A stretch of 64,000 bases of DNA from Asterella californica (GCA_036924285.1 JAYKYS010000004.1:1550001-1614000), one strand, 5' to 3'. Shown: positions 11,389-21,942, numbered from the stretch's first letter. Notes: generated by a model not told the origin, from the sequence alone. A program made the numbers and translations.

Positions 11389-12691
11389 TTGGAGCAGAGG
11401 ATAGCTAGTATGGCTATGGCTCAGTGGAGATCAGGTGGAACAGAGGCTTCCACGTCTTATGAGGAGAAGGAGGTGACTTCGACTTTATGGCTGGTGTGGC
11501 GCAGATTGAGGCATCTGCGGTAGTGACTAGAGGTGCAGTACGTGCCTCTGAGCCACGAGGTGCGTCAGTGGAGTTAGATCCACAACGCGGGGAGGCTGGT
11601 AGACAGGTCAGGCTTCCTCAGTCGTTCATGTTATCGGAGGCGTTGAGGACCACATCTATGGTTCCTAAACGGTCTACCGATGGTGCAGTAGAGTTGAAGA
11701 CATCGACATCCATGAGTGGGTGTGATGTGAGTCCACCTTCGACGTCTGTGGATGCGACGTCGAACTCGATGTTGGGGACGGCTACAGCAGTTTTGCGAGC
11801 CTCACTATTCTCAGCCACGGATATGAGGGCATTGGGAGTCAACTTGACTCCAGTGTTCCAGTTGGCAGCCACGCTCAGTGAGAGTGAGGATGTAGTCACC
11901 TCTAGTGCTGAAGTAGATCAGCGAGAGGCGGTAGACGTGTCCATGGAGTCGAGGATCAGGACAGCTACCAGTGGTACTTGCAAGCGGCGGCTGTTAGGTT
12001 AGATGAGTTACTAACTAGGCCGGCGATTGACCGTGCTGGTTTGGCACCAGGTGTGGTGTTGTTGGACAACAGAAGTGGTATCTTCTGTTTGGTGGCACCT
12101 TCAGGGAAAGTGTATCGACCTCAGAAGGTCTTGTTAAACTCTGGAGCCCAACCGTTGATGTTGGGAAAGGCGACGTGTATTGGTTTGGGTCTAAAGAAGT
12201 CCGAGGTGGAGAGATGTCCATTCCAGTTGCAGACATCTCTAGACGGATCAGGAGGTACGGCTCTACACATGACACGTGAGATGTTGAGGGTGAGAGTTCG
12301 GTCAGATCATCCCACAGATGGCTCTATGGTGAGGACCAAGGCCATCGTTACAGCCGCAGAGTCTTATGATGTATTGGTTGGAGGTGCTGTGTTGTACCCT
12401 ATGGGATTCGTGATCGACTATTGGACGGAGACAGCATCTTACAGACCAGGTTGGCAGTCCGGTGAAGGACGAATGAGCCGCTTACGAGTGCGGTTCAGTG
12501 CTAGAGTTGAGACGACGGAGCCTACATCAGGGACGATGGCATCCGTTGCAGGGTTCAGTTCGGTCATCACTTGGCCGAGCGAGTTGTTGGAGGGAAATGC
12601 TCATGCGGAGGATATTGCGGTCTTTGAGGAGGTGGAGGACATGCCTAGCATGTCTACGTTAGTACCATCTGCCTTGGATGTTCCACTCTAG
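11389..12691 (+). pseudogene. N: aspartic protease
   Basis: After a low-complexity Ser/Thr/Ala-rich segment (11487-12002), the frame 11978-12691 holds the protease. The catalytic triplet region reads VLLNSGAQPLMLG, where the active-site Asp codon is AAC (Asn) at 12137-12139. In element O the same codon is still GAC. A YDVLVGGAVLYPMGF segment further on corresponds to the second conserved protease motif. The enzyme would cleave the polyprotein. Asp to Asn abolishes catalysis in this family, so this copy is inactive. A frame change separates it from the upstream segment. Confidence 0.75.
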
Positions 12692-12816
12692 AGTTCGAGT
12701 GGAGAGTTGCAGCAGTATGTTGATCAGTTGGTGCAGCAGGCTTGGAGTGAAGCCTTTGTACCACCAGTAGAGGAACAAAGGGTTGTTCTTGATATTGACC
12801 CTGTGACCTATCACCG

Positions 12817-13850
12817 TTGGATACGACTCTCATTGTGTGGCAGTATCCAGAGGAGGGTGTATGTGTATTGGAGCTGTTTGGAGAGATCAGCACAGGTTTG
12901 GCTGCGGTATTGCAAGCAGGTATACAAGTACAGCGATACTTGTATGTGGAGAGAGATGAGATTACGAGGCGCATCTCATTGCGACATGTGGCACGTTTGG
13001 TGCAGAGATATCTTGAGTTGTTGTCCATATCAGTTGTTAGAGGATACCAGCAAGCATCACCGTCAGATATTTCGCTGCTGGGGGCGCAGGATCTTACGTT
13101 TGTGGGCACCATTCACTTGGTGATAGCCGGATGGCCATGTCAAGGTCACACGCGTGCTGGGAGAGGTCAGGGTTTACATGACCCACGATCTAAGATGTTC
13201 TGGGAGATGTTACGAATCTTACGACATTTCTAGATGCAACAGATGGATTCTCCAGCGTACATCTTGGAGAACGTTCCTTTGTTTTGGGTGATGCTCGTAC
13301 ACAGATGATGACGAGTGTGCACCAAGTGCGGTCTTGGGTTGCACCAGCAGTGTTGTTGGATGCAGTGAGAGTAGGATCTCGTGCACATCGTCCACGATTG
13401 TGGTGGACAAACTTGTTGCCGAGAGAGGTGCTTAAGCGTACACACGATGGAGTGAGACGACCAACGCATCTCACGGTTGATAGCATCTTGGATGCAAGAC
13501 GACGATCTCAAGTAGTGAGAGTCGTCGATAGGTCACCCATGGCTGTGGTGAACCTAGTGGGACGGCCCATGATAGCGACCCACTTTGGTAAGCTTTCCAG
13601 CGTCACATGCTTACAGAGATGGAGGACCTGGGCTTGTGTGGGATGCTCAGTTACGGAGTTGGTGGAGCTCAATGTCGATGAGAGAGAGCGAGCGATGGAT
13701 TTCGCTACGGGTACGACGACAGTAGCTTCGGTGTCAAAGGCTTCACGTCGTCAAGTATTGGGTCAAGCAATGGACTTGAATTGCTTGACATGGATTGTTA
13801 GCCTTGGATTGGCTGAGCAGCGTCGGATGCGATCGACGGGTGTTACTGCT
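12817..13850 (+). pseudogene. N: DNMT3-like cytosine-5 DNA methyltransferase domain
   Basis: The motifs of a C5 methyltransferase occur in canonical order. Motif I is VLELFGEISTGLAAVLQAGI (AdoMet binding). Then come QRYLYVERDE (motif II) and HLVIAGWPCQGHTRAG (motif IV, catalytic Cys codon TGT at 13138-13140). FWEMLRILRHF is followed, after a TAG at 13231, by ILENVP (motif VI, ENV at 13267-13275). After a small indel near 13280 come DAVRVGSRAHRPRLWWTNLLP-type motif VIII text and RRQVLGQAMDLNCLTW (motif IX/X). The AHR-R--W-NLLP and LFWEM features place it nearest DNMT3/DRM-type enzymes, with unrearranged motif order. It sits between protease and RT as part of the polyprotein. Catalytic residues survive, but the frame is broken. 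Confidence 0.85.
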
Positions 13851-14104
13851 CGAGCACTCTTGAGCTCTTTGTCTACCGGGTCGGTGGAGGCAAAGGCTGG
13901 GGGCGAGGCACGTGGAGTTCGTCATCCTTGGACATCATGGGATGTCATAGGAGAGAGTGTGGAGCTTGCAGCTAGAACTGCAGAGGTTTTACGCACAGTA
14001 GCGGTGGAGGTTGTTGGTGGTGAGCAGAAAAAAACTGCTCGAGAGGCTACAAGATAGCAGTCAACGACTTCGTCTTCTACCTCTAGCATGGTGACAGAGG
14101 ATAC
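13851..14104 (+). pseudogene. N: linker between DNMT and RT
   Basis: The frame that carries the DNMT C-half continues to 14057 with an Ala/Glu/Arg-rich, non-domain sequence before the RT N-terminal region begins near 14105. It probably acts as a polyprotein spacer that is cleaved or flexible. The same spacer is present in O (about 18340-18500, minus strand). Confidence 0.5.
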
Positions 14105-14930
14105 TTGGGAGCCAGAGATTGGACCCAAACCATACTTATAGGAGAGGAGAGACGAAGAGTTCAAAGATTCCTGAAGAGCTACAAGAATTGTTTTGCCTTC
14201 AATATGAAGGATTTGGGTACCTTGAAGGGACCTGGTATACGGATCGACTTGGCTAATGACACGCCAATCTTTCAACGTCCTTACAGATACAATGACATGG
14301 AGAGAGTCTTGATCCAGAGTCGGACTCAAGACTTGTTGGAGGTTGGGTTGGTGGAGATGTCGCATGGAGAGTATGCATCTGCCACAGTTATGCCAGCCAA
14401 GAAGGATATGTATGGCAACTACACGGATAGACGGATGTGTGGGGACTACCGTCTTATCAATCGGTAGACGAAGTCCGATAAGTATACCATGCCGACACCT
14501 GAGGAGATCTTTGATGCAGTGGGACATGTGAAGGTCTTCAGTACTTTGGATCTTCGAGCAGGGTATCATCAATTGCCAGTGAGAGAAGATGATAAGTCCA
14601 AGACAGCATTCTGGGGAGTTGACTCTCACGGCAAAGATTGTTTGTATCAATGACGGTTCTTACCATTTGGGTTGAAGAACGCCCCTGCTGAGTTCCAAAG
14701 GGTGATGGACAAAATCCTAGCAGGATTGGATTTTGTCAGATGTTATATTGACGACATCTTAGTCATAGTGCTACAGTGGAGGAGCACGAGAGACATTTAT
14801 GGGATGTGTTTGAACGGTTGGGAGCTCATGGGTTGAAGTTACACCCTGGAAAGTGTAAGTTCTTCCAGGAGTTGGTAGAGTATCTGGGCCACACCATCTA
14901 TCCAGGTGGTTGGGTGTTCAACAGATGAAG
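14105..14930 (+). pseudogene. N: reverse transcriptase
   Basis: The segments appear in order: IRIDLANDTPIFQRPYRY, YASATVMPAKKD, RRMCGDYRLINR, then after a TAG (14465) FSTLDLRAGYHQLPV, KTAFWG, a TGA in place of Trp at about 14651, RFLPFGLKNAPAEFQRVMD, and CYIDDILVI near 14738-14764 with both catalytic Asp residues. This is a standard Ty3/gypsy RT that copies element RNA into DNA. After YIDDI a one-base shift breaks the frame. The catalytic core residues are intact but the gene is not translatable. Confidence 0.85.
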
Positions 14931-15540
14931 CTTGAGGCTATTGCACGTATCTCACGCCCCACAGATGTGAGTCGAGTTCGAGCATTTGTTAGTTTGACGA
15001 ACTTTTATAGTCGATACGTGAAAGGATTTAGTGCAATTGCGAAGCCGTTGACCAAGCTGATGAAGGTGGACTAGGAGTGGCAGTGGGGAGATGAGCAGGA
15101 GCGAGCTTTTATAGAGCTCAAGGATAAGTTGACATTTGCTCCCATCTTGAGGAGACCCGTTAGGGGACGTCCTTTCCAACTGCACACCGATTGAAGTATG
15201 TTGGGACTTGGAGCAGTGCTGACTCAGCATGATGATGAGACAAAGGAGTTCGTGATGGCGTATGTCAGTCGCTCCAACAATTCAACGGAGGCGAGGTATA
15301 GTTCGTATGAAGGAGAGTGTTTGGCGGCAGTGTGAGCTGTTGCACACTTTCGATGTTATCTGTTTGGGAACCCCGTTACTCTCATCACTGATCACCAGCC
15401 GCTCAAGTGGTTGATGGAGTCAGACAAGCTTACAGGGAAGCTTGCACGATGGACTCTGATCTTACAAGAGTATGACTTCCAGGTAGTACATAGACCTGGA
15501 GTTGCAAACCTAGATGCCGATGGATTGAGTCGCAACCCGT
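14931..15540 (+). pseudogene. N: RNase H
   Basis: An RT connection (TKLMKVD, stop, EWQW) leads to FQLHTD, a TGA in place of Trp, SMLGLGAVLTQH. Then come YSSYEGECLAAV and the LITDHQPLKWLM and NLDADGLSRNP segments with the RNase H1 acidic residues. The domain removes the RNA strand during reverse transcription. Three stops here are tryptophan-codon G-to-A changes. Confidence 0.8.
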
Positions 15541-16510
15541 GCACGAGTCAACAGGATCAGACTGGGGCTCGATGGCGTGACGGGGTTGATGAGGAGATAG
15601 TGCCAGGGTGGCATGCATCTGCCTTTCTTTGTGTGTTGGCCATGAACTCTAGTATGGAGGGCCAGGTCGTATCTTTCTCTAGTCAGAGAGTAGATGATGA
15701 GTCTCCAGATCATGAGGGTGGAGATGGTGTTCCAGACCAACGAGATATCCATGATGATGTGACCGTGATGGAGTATCTACATACTGGTGTGGTAGTAGGC
15801 ACAATAAGTGCCAAGGAGCGAGATCGTGTCCTTCAACGAGCGAAGAGATTTCGACGAGAAGGACGACATGTACTTCGAATGTGGGGTGATGGGAGGGTAC
15901 GGATAGTGCCACACCCATCCCAGAGGGCACAGTTAGTATGACATGCCCATGAGGAGTTGAGACATTTTGGAGTGAAGCGTACACATAGCTTACTCCAAGG
16001 ACAGTATTGGTGGCATGGTATGCACATCGATGTGCAACAGTTTGTCGCACGATGTGTGGTTTGTGATCGAGTACGAGCATCGTTTAATGCTCCTACTCCA
16101 CAATTACACCCCTTACCGATTATGGGGTTGGATTACCGTTGGAGTTTGGATTTTGCGGGACCCTTACCGTTGACCGTACGTCACCACCGGTATGTGTTGG
16201 TGATGGTGGAGCACTTCTCCAAGTGGATGGAGTTGGTGACATTACCAGACAAAGCGAGTGAAGGGACGACGTACGCGTTCTTAGATCAAGTATTGAGTCG
16301 TTTTGGAGCACCAGCTGAAGTACTGACAGACCAAGGTACAGAGTTCCTTGGTGAGTTTCAGGCCTTGTGTGATCAGGCGCTGAGTGATCATCAGACGATC
16401 AGTTGCGATATGCAACTATCCGAGGAGGAGGTTATCGACCATCGATTCGCAGGTTATATCCGGGCGATTATATCTATCTGCAGCAGACTGCACCGACGAC
16501 GTTGGATGTG
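15541..16510 (+). pseudogene. N: acidic linker and integrase, third catalytic residue deleted
   Basis: After an acidic linker and a stop at about 15939, the HHCC zinc-binding part (HAHEELRHFGVKR ... CVVCDRV) leads into the core with LDFAGPLPLTV (first Asp) and VLTDQGTEFLGEF (second Asp). At about 16385-16400 the text jumps straight to a far C-terminal segment. The Glu helix (ME-RVVQTVKRGL, present in O near 6530) and the following few hundred bases are missing. The integrase is therefore incapable of DDE catalysis. The C-terminal remainder continues into the PHD finger. Confidence 0.8.
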
Positions 16511-16828
16511 ACCGCAGGATGCACTATTTTACGAGTGCGTGAGGTGTTACCTTCTGGAGTACTCATGTTAGAGGGCCGTGATGGTGTTGTTTGGAAGGAC
16601 CATGTGCGTAATTGCGCACCATGTCATCTTCCCAACATCGATGGTACCGGGTACCCAAGCTTGGCAGTTGTACGAGCAGGCTTGAGGTGTATGTTGTGTG
16701 GGTCTGCTGGTGGAGCAGCCCGTATGTTGGTGTGTGATGGTTGTTCGAGAGGTTGGCACATGTCATGTTTGACTCCACCTCTCAGTGTCGTTCCTACTAG
16801 ACGGTGGGTTTGTCCTCGATGTATATAG
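16403..16828 (+). pseudogene. N: integrase C-terminal tail with PHD finger
   Basis: The 141-residue open frame starts with the integrase SH3-like tail (YPGDYIYLQQTAP, then VLMLEGRDGVVWKDHVRNC). It ends with LRCMLCGSAGGAARMLVCDGCSRGWHMSCL ... RRWVCPRCI read in segments, which is a complete C4HC3 zinc set of a PHD finger (about residues 95-141). PHD fingers read histone H3 tails, often unmodified or methylated K4. Placement at the integrase C-terminus matches where chromodomains direct integration in chromoviruses, so a targeting role is the natural inference. All eight zinc ligands are present. It ends in a TAG next to the 3' UTR. Confidence 0.8.
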
Positions 16829-17109
16829 CAAGGATAGCCGATTAGATCTTTGTGTGGTATGGATTGCAGACAGACGACTAACGATGAGGCGATGTAGCAC
16901 CCGGCCTCCTGATCCTTACACCCATGAAGGTGTATATCACGTAGTTGGGACATAGAGCTATCTGGAGTTAGAGGGACCTAACCGCCAATTAGGGAGGCGA
17001 TTATGGTACACTTGTGTATGTGTATGACATCGTCCATGTGTTATGTCTATGTGTGGTGTACCTCTGACAGCGATGTATGTTGTGTAGCGATGTGTATGCG
17101 CACGACAGC
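16829..17109 (+). repeat. N: 3' UTR including first copy of segment A
   Basis: The UTR text is also found after the PHD region of O. Its last roughly 105 bp (17004-17107, from GGTACACTTGTG to GCGCACGACA) recur almost unchanged at 17404-17510, beyond the 3' terminal repeat. Confidence 0.7.
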
Positions 17110-17510
17110 TGTCACGTCAGTTTGGTACCTCGGCTAGATTGACCGAGTGCGAAGTGACGCATCCCGGTAGGGCCGTTAGTGCCGTTAGGGCGAGTTGGTG
17201 GGAGAGCCCACTAGGGGTATACTTTGTAGGTAGGGCTTGGAGGCCTTAGTTCTTCGAGTTGAGCCTTCAAGCTCCAGGCTATGGTGGATAGTCTAGTTGA
17301 GTGTAACCCGTATTCTCTTCGTGTTTAGAGTGGGTTTGGCTTGACCGTTTGGGAGTAATCTTTGTTGTAACATTGGAAGATGGTAATTTCTCAATGCAGA
17401 TTATTGTGGTACACTTGTGTATGTGTATGACATCGTCCATGTGTTATGTGTATGTGTGGTGTACCTCTGACAGCGATGTATGTTGTGTAGCGATGTGTAT
17501 GCGCACGACA
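17110..17510 (+). repeat. N: 3' terminal repeat (segment B plus second copy of segment A)
   Basis: 17110-17403 repeats the first 294 bp of the element. 17404-17510 repeats the UTR segment A and ends CGACA directly before the AACA duplication. The ends CGACA are also the LTR ends of the E2 and E3 families, so 17510 is the true inserted terminus. The B-A order does not match what follows B at the 5' end, so the two ends are not simple LTR copies. Confidence 0.7.
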
Positions 17511-19037
17511 AACACCCAACCCAACTGGGTAGATGATGTGACCAAGATACTCTACCAACTCTTGGAAGAACTTGCACTTCTCATGGTGTAACTTCAACCC
17601 ATGAGCTCGAACACATCCCGTAGGTGTCTCTCGTGCTCTTCCACTATAGCACTATAGACTAAGATGTAGTCAATATAACATCGAACAAAATCCAGTTCTA
17701 CGAGGATCTTGTCCATCACCCTTTGGAACTCAATAAGGACTTCTTCAATCCAAATGATAAGAACCGCCACTGATACAAACAATCCTTGTCGTGAGAGTCA
17801 ATTCCCCAAAATGCTGTCTTGGACTTATCTTCTTCTCTCACCGGCAACTGATGATATCTTGCTCGAAGATACAAAGTACTGAAGACTTTTACATGCCCTA
17901 CTGCATCAAAGATCTCCTCATGTGTCAGCATGGCATACTTATCCGACTTCATCTGCCGATTGATAAAATGATAGTCTCCACACATCAAGACTATCCGTGT
18001 AGTTGTCATACATATCCTTCTTTGCTGACATAATTGTGACAAATGCTTACTCTCCATGCGACATCTCCACCAACGCAACTTACAACAAGTCTTGAGTCCT
18101 ATTCTAGATCAAGGCTCTCTCCATGTCATTATACATGTAAGGACGTCAAAAGATTGACGTGTCACTAGCCAAGTCGGTCCGTATACCTGGTCCCTTCAAG
18201 GTACCCAAATCCTTCATACTAAAGGTAAAACAATTCCTGTAGTCCTTCAGGGATCTCTTACTTCGTCTCTCCTCTCTTATAAGCTTGGGTCCAATCTCTG
18301 ACTCCCAAGTATCCTCTGTCACCACGCTAGAGGTAGAAGACTAAGTCATTTACTGCTATCTTGTAGCCTCTTGAGCAATTTTCTTCTGCTCATCACCAAC
18401 AATCTCCACTGTGCAAAAAATTCCTACAGTCCTAGCTGCAAGCTCCACACTCTCTCCTACTACACTTATAATGTTCAAAGATGACGAACTCCACATGCCT
18501 CGTCTCCAGCCTTTGTCTCCACCGGCTCGGTAGGCAAAGAGCTCAAAAGTGTCCGAACAGTAACACCCATCGATCGCATCCGACGCTGCTCAGTCAATCC
18601 ACGTCAAGCAATTCAAGTCCATTGTTTGATCTGACACTTGACGACGTGAAGCCTCTGACATTGAAGCTACTGCCGTCGTACTCGTAGAGAAACCTATCGC
18701 TCGCTTTCTCTCATCAACGTTGGACTCCACCAACTGTCGTAACTGAGCATCTCACACAAGTCCAGGCCCTCCATCTTTGTAAGCATTGACATTGAAAAGC
18801 TCACCAAAGTGAGATAACGTTATCATGGATCGTTCATCACTACCATGGGTGACCTATAGATGACTATCACTACTTGAGATCATCGTCTTGCATCCAAGAT
18901 GTCATCAACCGTGAGATGCGCTGGTCGTCCCACTCCATCCTGTGTGCGTTTAAGCACCTCTCTCGATAACAAGTTCGTCCACCATAACCGTGGATGATGT
19001 GCACGAGATGCAACTCTCGCTGCATCCAACAGCACTG
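17511..19037 (-). pseudogene. O: RT N-terminal half, linker and DNMT C-terminal half
   Basis: The minus strand parallels 14920 back to about 13345 of N: RT through YIDY (catalytic DD now DY in the frame ending at 17594, and so inactive), the RLINR region, the linker, then DNMT motifs IX/X and VIII (about 18480-19037). Many stops and several indels are present. The piece starts right after the N duplication and ends at the inversion breakpoint, where the DNMT text is cut between motifs VI and VIII. Confidence 0.8.
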
Positions 19038-19437
19038 CCGGTTTTCACGGTTGACTAGGATGGAGAAGTTGACGGTGCAGTCCAACAAGACAGAGTTATT
19101 TCTTCGGGCTGCATATGAGAAGCTGCAAGAGAAGTTGGAGATACTTCTGGATGATCTAGAGGATCGGGAGGAAGACGATGGCTTGACCAGTAGTTGGAAG
19201 AAGGTTGAGGAAGCAGTTGGTCTGCTTACGAAGAGAGAGCGAAGACGAGAGAAGGTTCCTATTAGGAGACCGGCATCAACACCGACTGTTGTATCACTTG
19301 TTCCTGTAGTCCGATCTGTTGCTAGACAGATGATACCAATTGTTCTAGTCGTTCCAGTTGTCCAAGCACCTGTAGTATCTCTAAATAAGGATGATTCAAA
19401 CCTTGAGGAGATCATGTGTGGAATGCGAGACCTGTAG
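19038..19437 (+). pseudogene. E3: gag, C-terminal half
   Basis: The frame to 19437 reads EKLTVQSNKTELFLRAAYEKLQEKLEILL and SSWKKVEEAVGLLTKRERRREK in segments, collinear with the gag of E2 (about 26175-26370). Gag is the capsid precursor. The N-terminal half lies inverted at 36976-37449. The frame ends in a stop at 19437. Confidence 0.75.
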
Positions 19438-19887
19438 ATCAAGCTCACAAGATTGGAGGAGTAAGGATCTACAAGCGGAGCGAAACCCTTTAGGAAGCAA
19501 GGTTGGATCCAACGATGTATCTGGTGCGATGGTACTGATCATCCACGAAGAGATTGCATCATCAAACGAAAGCGACAGATTATGGATGAGGCTGATTTAT
19601 CGCATGCCTTGGATACTATGATGTCTGTGGATGAGGAGAGAGAGCTTGCAAAGTGTAGTGTTTGTTCTTCAGAGGAAGAAAGAGAACGAAGACGCAGGGC
19701 ATATTTTGAGAATGAAGAGGAGGATGGGAAGCAAAGCTCAAATCATTACAGTCACAGTCACTGGGCTCGAGCTACGACGGAGACGTTGGTAAGGATCAGA
19801 GACTTCGATGAACCGGTGGTTGCTCTAATTGATCGTGGATCAAAAATCAGCATCATGTTGAAGGAGTTGTACAAGAAGAAGAAGTGA
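19438..19887 (+). pseudogene. E3: gag-protease remnant
   Basis: After stops, a CCHC-like stretch (RCDGTDHPRRDC-type in a shifted frame) near 19515-19560 precedes the frame 19582-19887. That frame ends with ARATTETLVRIRDFDEPVVALIDRGSKISIM. The Asp of the protease active site is present, but the usual D-S/T-G is D-R-G here (D-H-G in E2). A stop follows at 19885. Confidence 0.65.
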
Positions 19888-21942
19888 TCGATCGACACAG
19901 AGCATGGGTGGATCATAAAAGCAATCAACAACACAAGAGGAGATTTATATGGAGCTTGTCCAGACATTAGAGTGCGCATAAGTGATGTTGGTATTAAGCA
20001 AAACTTCTTTGTTCAAGAAGCAACATCATATCCGTTCATTCTTGACTAATCTTTCATTACAGCAATCCGGATGGAGACAAGAGTACTAGACGATGGATCT
20101 GCTTATGCGAGGATCCGAAGTCAAGATGGAAAGAGAGCGATATAATTGTTGATTATATCAGCCAATCACGAGCGCAATCGAGATTGTCTAAGGGAGAAAT
20201 CGCTTCCAAGGGTGAGTGAAGAGTTCAAGGATTTTTGTTGAGTCCAACTATAGAGCGGGATTGTGATGGTGCGCAGGAGAAGGTACTCTCGCTTGAAAGA
20301 GATAGTGTCTTTTGTACAGGGTTTGTTGGGTTTTCAGAGTGCGGGATTGCTATTTACAAGAAGGTAGAAGAGCTGAGAAGAAAAGAACAAAAACATTTGC
20401 GTGATGTTGAGTTGATGTTGAAAGAGTTGGGTGAGCTAGAAGGAGATGAATGGATTTTTGATGTTTATGAAGAGGATGGGGTGGAGGATCATTTGCGAGA
20501 GATCATATCTATTGGATGGAAGAATATGGATAAGGTTGTGCATATTCATTCAAGAGAGGTCTATTCGATGATCGAATCATTCAGTGCACCTGAGGTTCGA
20601 GTTGAGACGAAATACAAGACAATGGATAAGAAGGTAAAGCCAATTGTTGATCCTTTGCTGATGACACTAACCAACAGATGGATCGAGCTTCAAGAGAGAA
20701 GAGTTTGAGAGATCTTGCAATGATAGGACATAAGTTCACGGAGAAGACCCTTGAAGAGCTGGAGATTGGATCTGATGAGTCTCTTCTACCAGAAGAGAGG
20801 ATGTGCTTCAAGGAGATGCTTTCACAACATGAGAAAGCATTTGCCTTTGAGCCACATTGGGTGTGTAGACTCATATGTTGTTATCTCGATCTTCACTGTA
20901 CCGCATGTACCGTGGAACCTGAGATCAATTCTAGTACCGCGGGCTCACTTGTCTAAACTGGTGGAGTTGCTGAAAGAGAAGATGCGGATGAAGATCTTGG
21001 AGCCGTTGTTTGCACCTTATTCGAGCAGATGGTTTACATTACCAAAGAAGAATGGATCGCTGGGATTCATCCAAGACATGCAGCCGGTGAACGCAATAAC
21101 AATCAGAAATGCTGGAGTGGGACCAATTGTTGATGAGTTTACGGAAGTATTTACAAGAAGAGAAATTTACTCAGTGGGCGATCTTTACTCAGTAGATGAT
21201 CAGTTTCAACTAGCGGAGGAGAGCAGAAGCTTCACGACAATGAGGACACCTTTGGGGTTGATTAAGATGTGTACCTTACCACAGGGAGCTACCAACTCGG
21301 TAGCACACATGATGGACGGAATGAATAGAGTTCTAAGGGACTTCATACCTGAAAAGACGATGTTGTTCTTGGATGACATCCCCATCAAGGGATGTGTGGA
21401 GGATGAGAAGGATGAAGCATTAGATCAAAGAGGTGTTGACGATACGTTATTGATCACATTGCAGATTGTGAGAAGATCCTATCTCGACTTGATGAAGTTC
21501 ATCTCACATTGTTAGGTGCGAAATCTACATTTGGGGTTAGAGAAGTCTTAATTGTTGATCATTTGTGTGGATCGTTTGGTCGGAAGCCAGACCCGAACAA
21601 AGTGGATGCGATTGGGAGAATGAAGGAGGTTTGCAACTCGTTGACAGAAGTAAGAAGGTTTCTGGGTGCTTGTGTATTCTATCACATTTTGATTCTCATT
21701 ATGCGCATGTGACAGATCTATTATATGGGTTGTTGCGTAAGGGTCATAAGTTCAGATGGGAGGAAGAGCATACTGATGCTGTACGGAAGCTGAAGTCTTT
21801 ACTATCATCTCCTCCAGTTTTGGGAAGAATACATTACAAGGGTGCTAAGCCGGTGGTTCTTACTGTAGATACAAGTCCAGTTGCAATCGGATGGACAGTA
21901 GGACATGATGATGAGGATGGAGATAGGTTTGTTGTTAGGTTT
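19888..21942 (+). pseudogene. E3: protease end, reverse transcriptase, start of RNase H
   Basis: This is collinear with E2/E5. The protease tail is at 19900-20200 and an N-terminal pol extension at 20235-20708. RT spans 20860-21640, with PYSSRWFTLPKKNGSLGFIQ, GDLYSVDDQFQL, LPQGATNSVAHMMDGMNRV and MLFLDDIPIKG (both catalytic Asp codons present, near 21368-21376). RNase H start follows (VLTVDTSPVAIGWTV, about 21855). Stops and frameshifts are scattered throughout. It is interrupted at 21942 by an 880-bp insertion. Confidence 0.75.

Larger units (their letters stand above)
8050..17510 (+). mobile_element. Retroelement N: Ty3/gypsy element encoding gag-PR-DNMT-RT-RH-IN-PHD
   Basis: This 9461-bp insertion in O begins TGTCACG, ends CGACA and is flanked by AACA. 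The gene order is gag with two zinc knuckles, aspartic protease, DNMT3-like cytosine methyltransferase, reverse transcriptase, RNase H, integrase and PHD finger. RT before integrase is the Ty3/gypsy order. The reading frame is broken by many stops (mostly TGG to TGA or TAG, and CAG to TAG), several indels and an internal deletion in integrase, so this copy cannot move. Its first 294 bp recur near its end, but the outer ends do not otherwise match. Confidence 0.9.

Noticed and set aside
12817..13850. Host methyltransferase gene captured by chance at this locus only
   Set aside because: The same domain at the same place between protease and RT exists in the independent copy O, so it is part of the element family.
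16678..16828. Treating the Cys/His cluster as a gag zinc knuckle or RING finger
   Set aside because: Spacing is C4HC3 with a conserved Trp before the last Cys pair, which fits a PHD finger. Gag knuckles are CCHC and are found elsewhere in N.
18994..19437. Independent host gene next to the DNMT remnant
   Set aside because: Collinear with E2 gag over its whole length. It is the second half of E3 gag exposed by the inversion.
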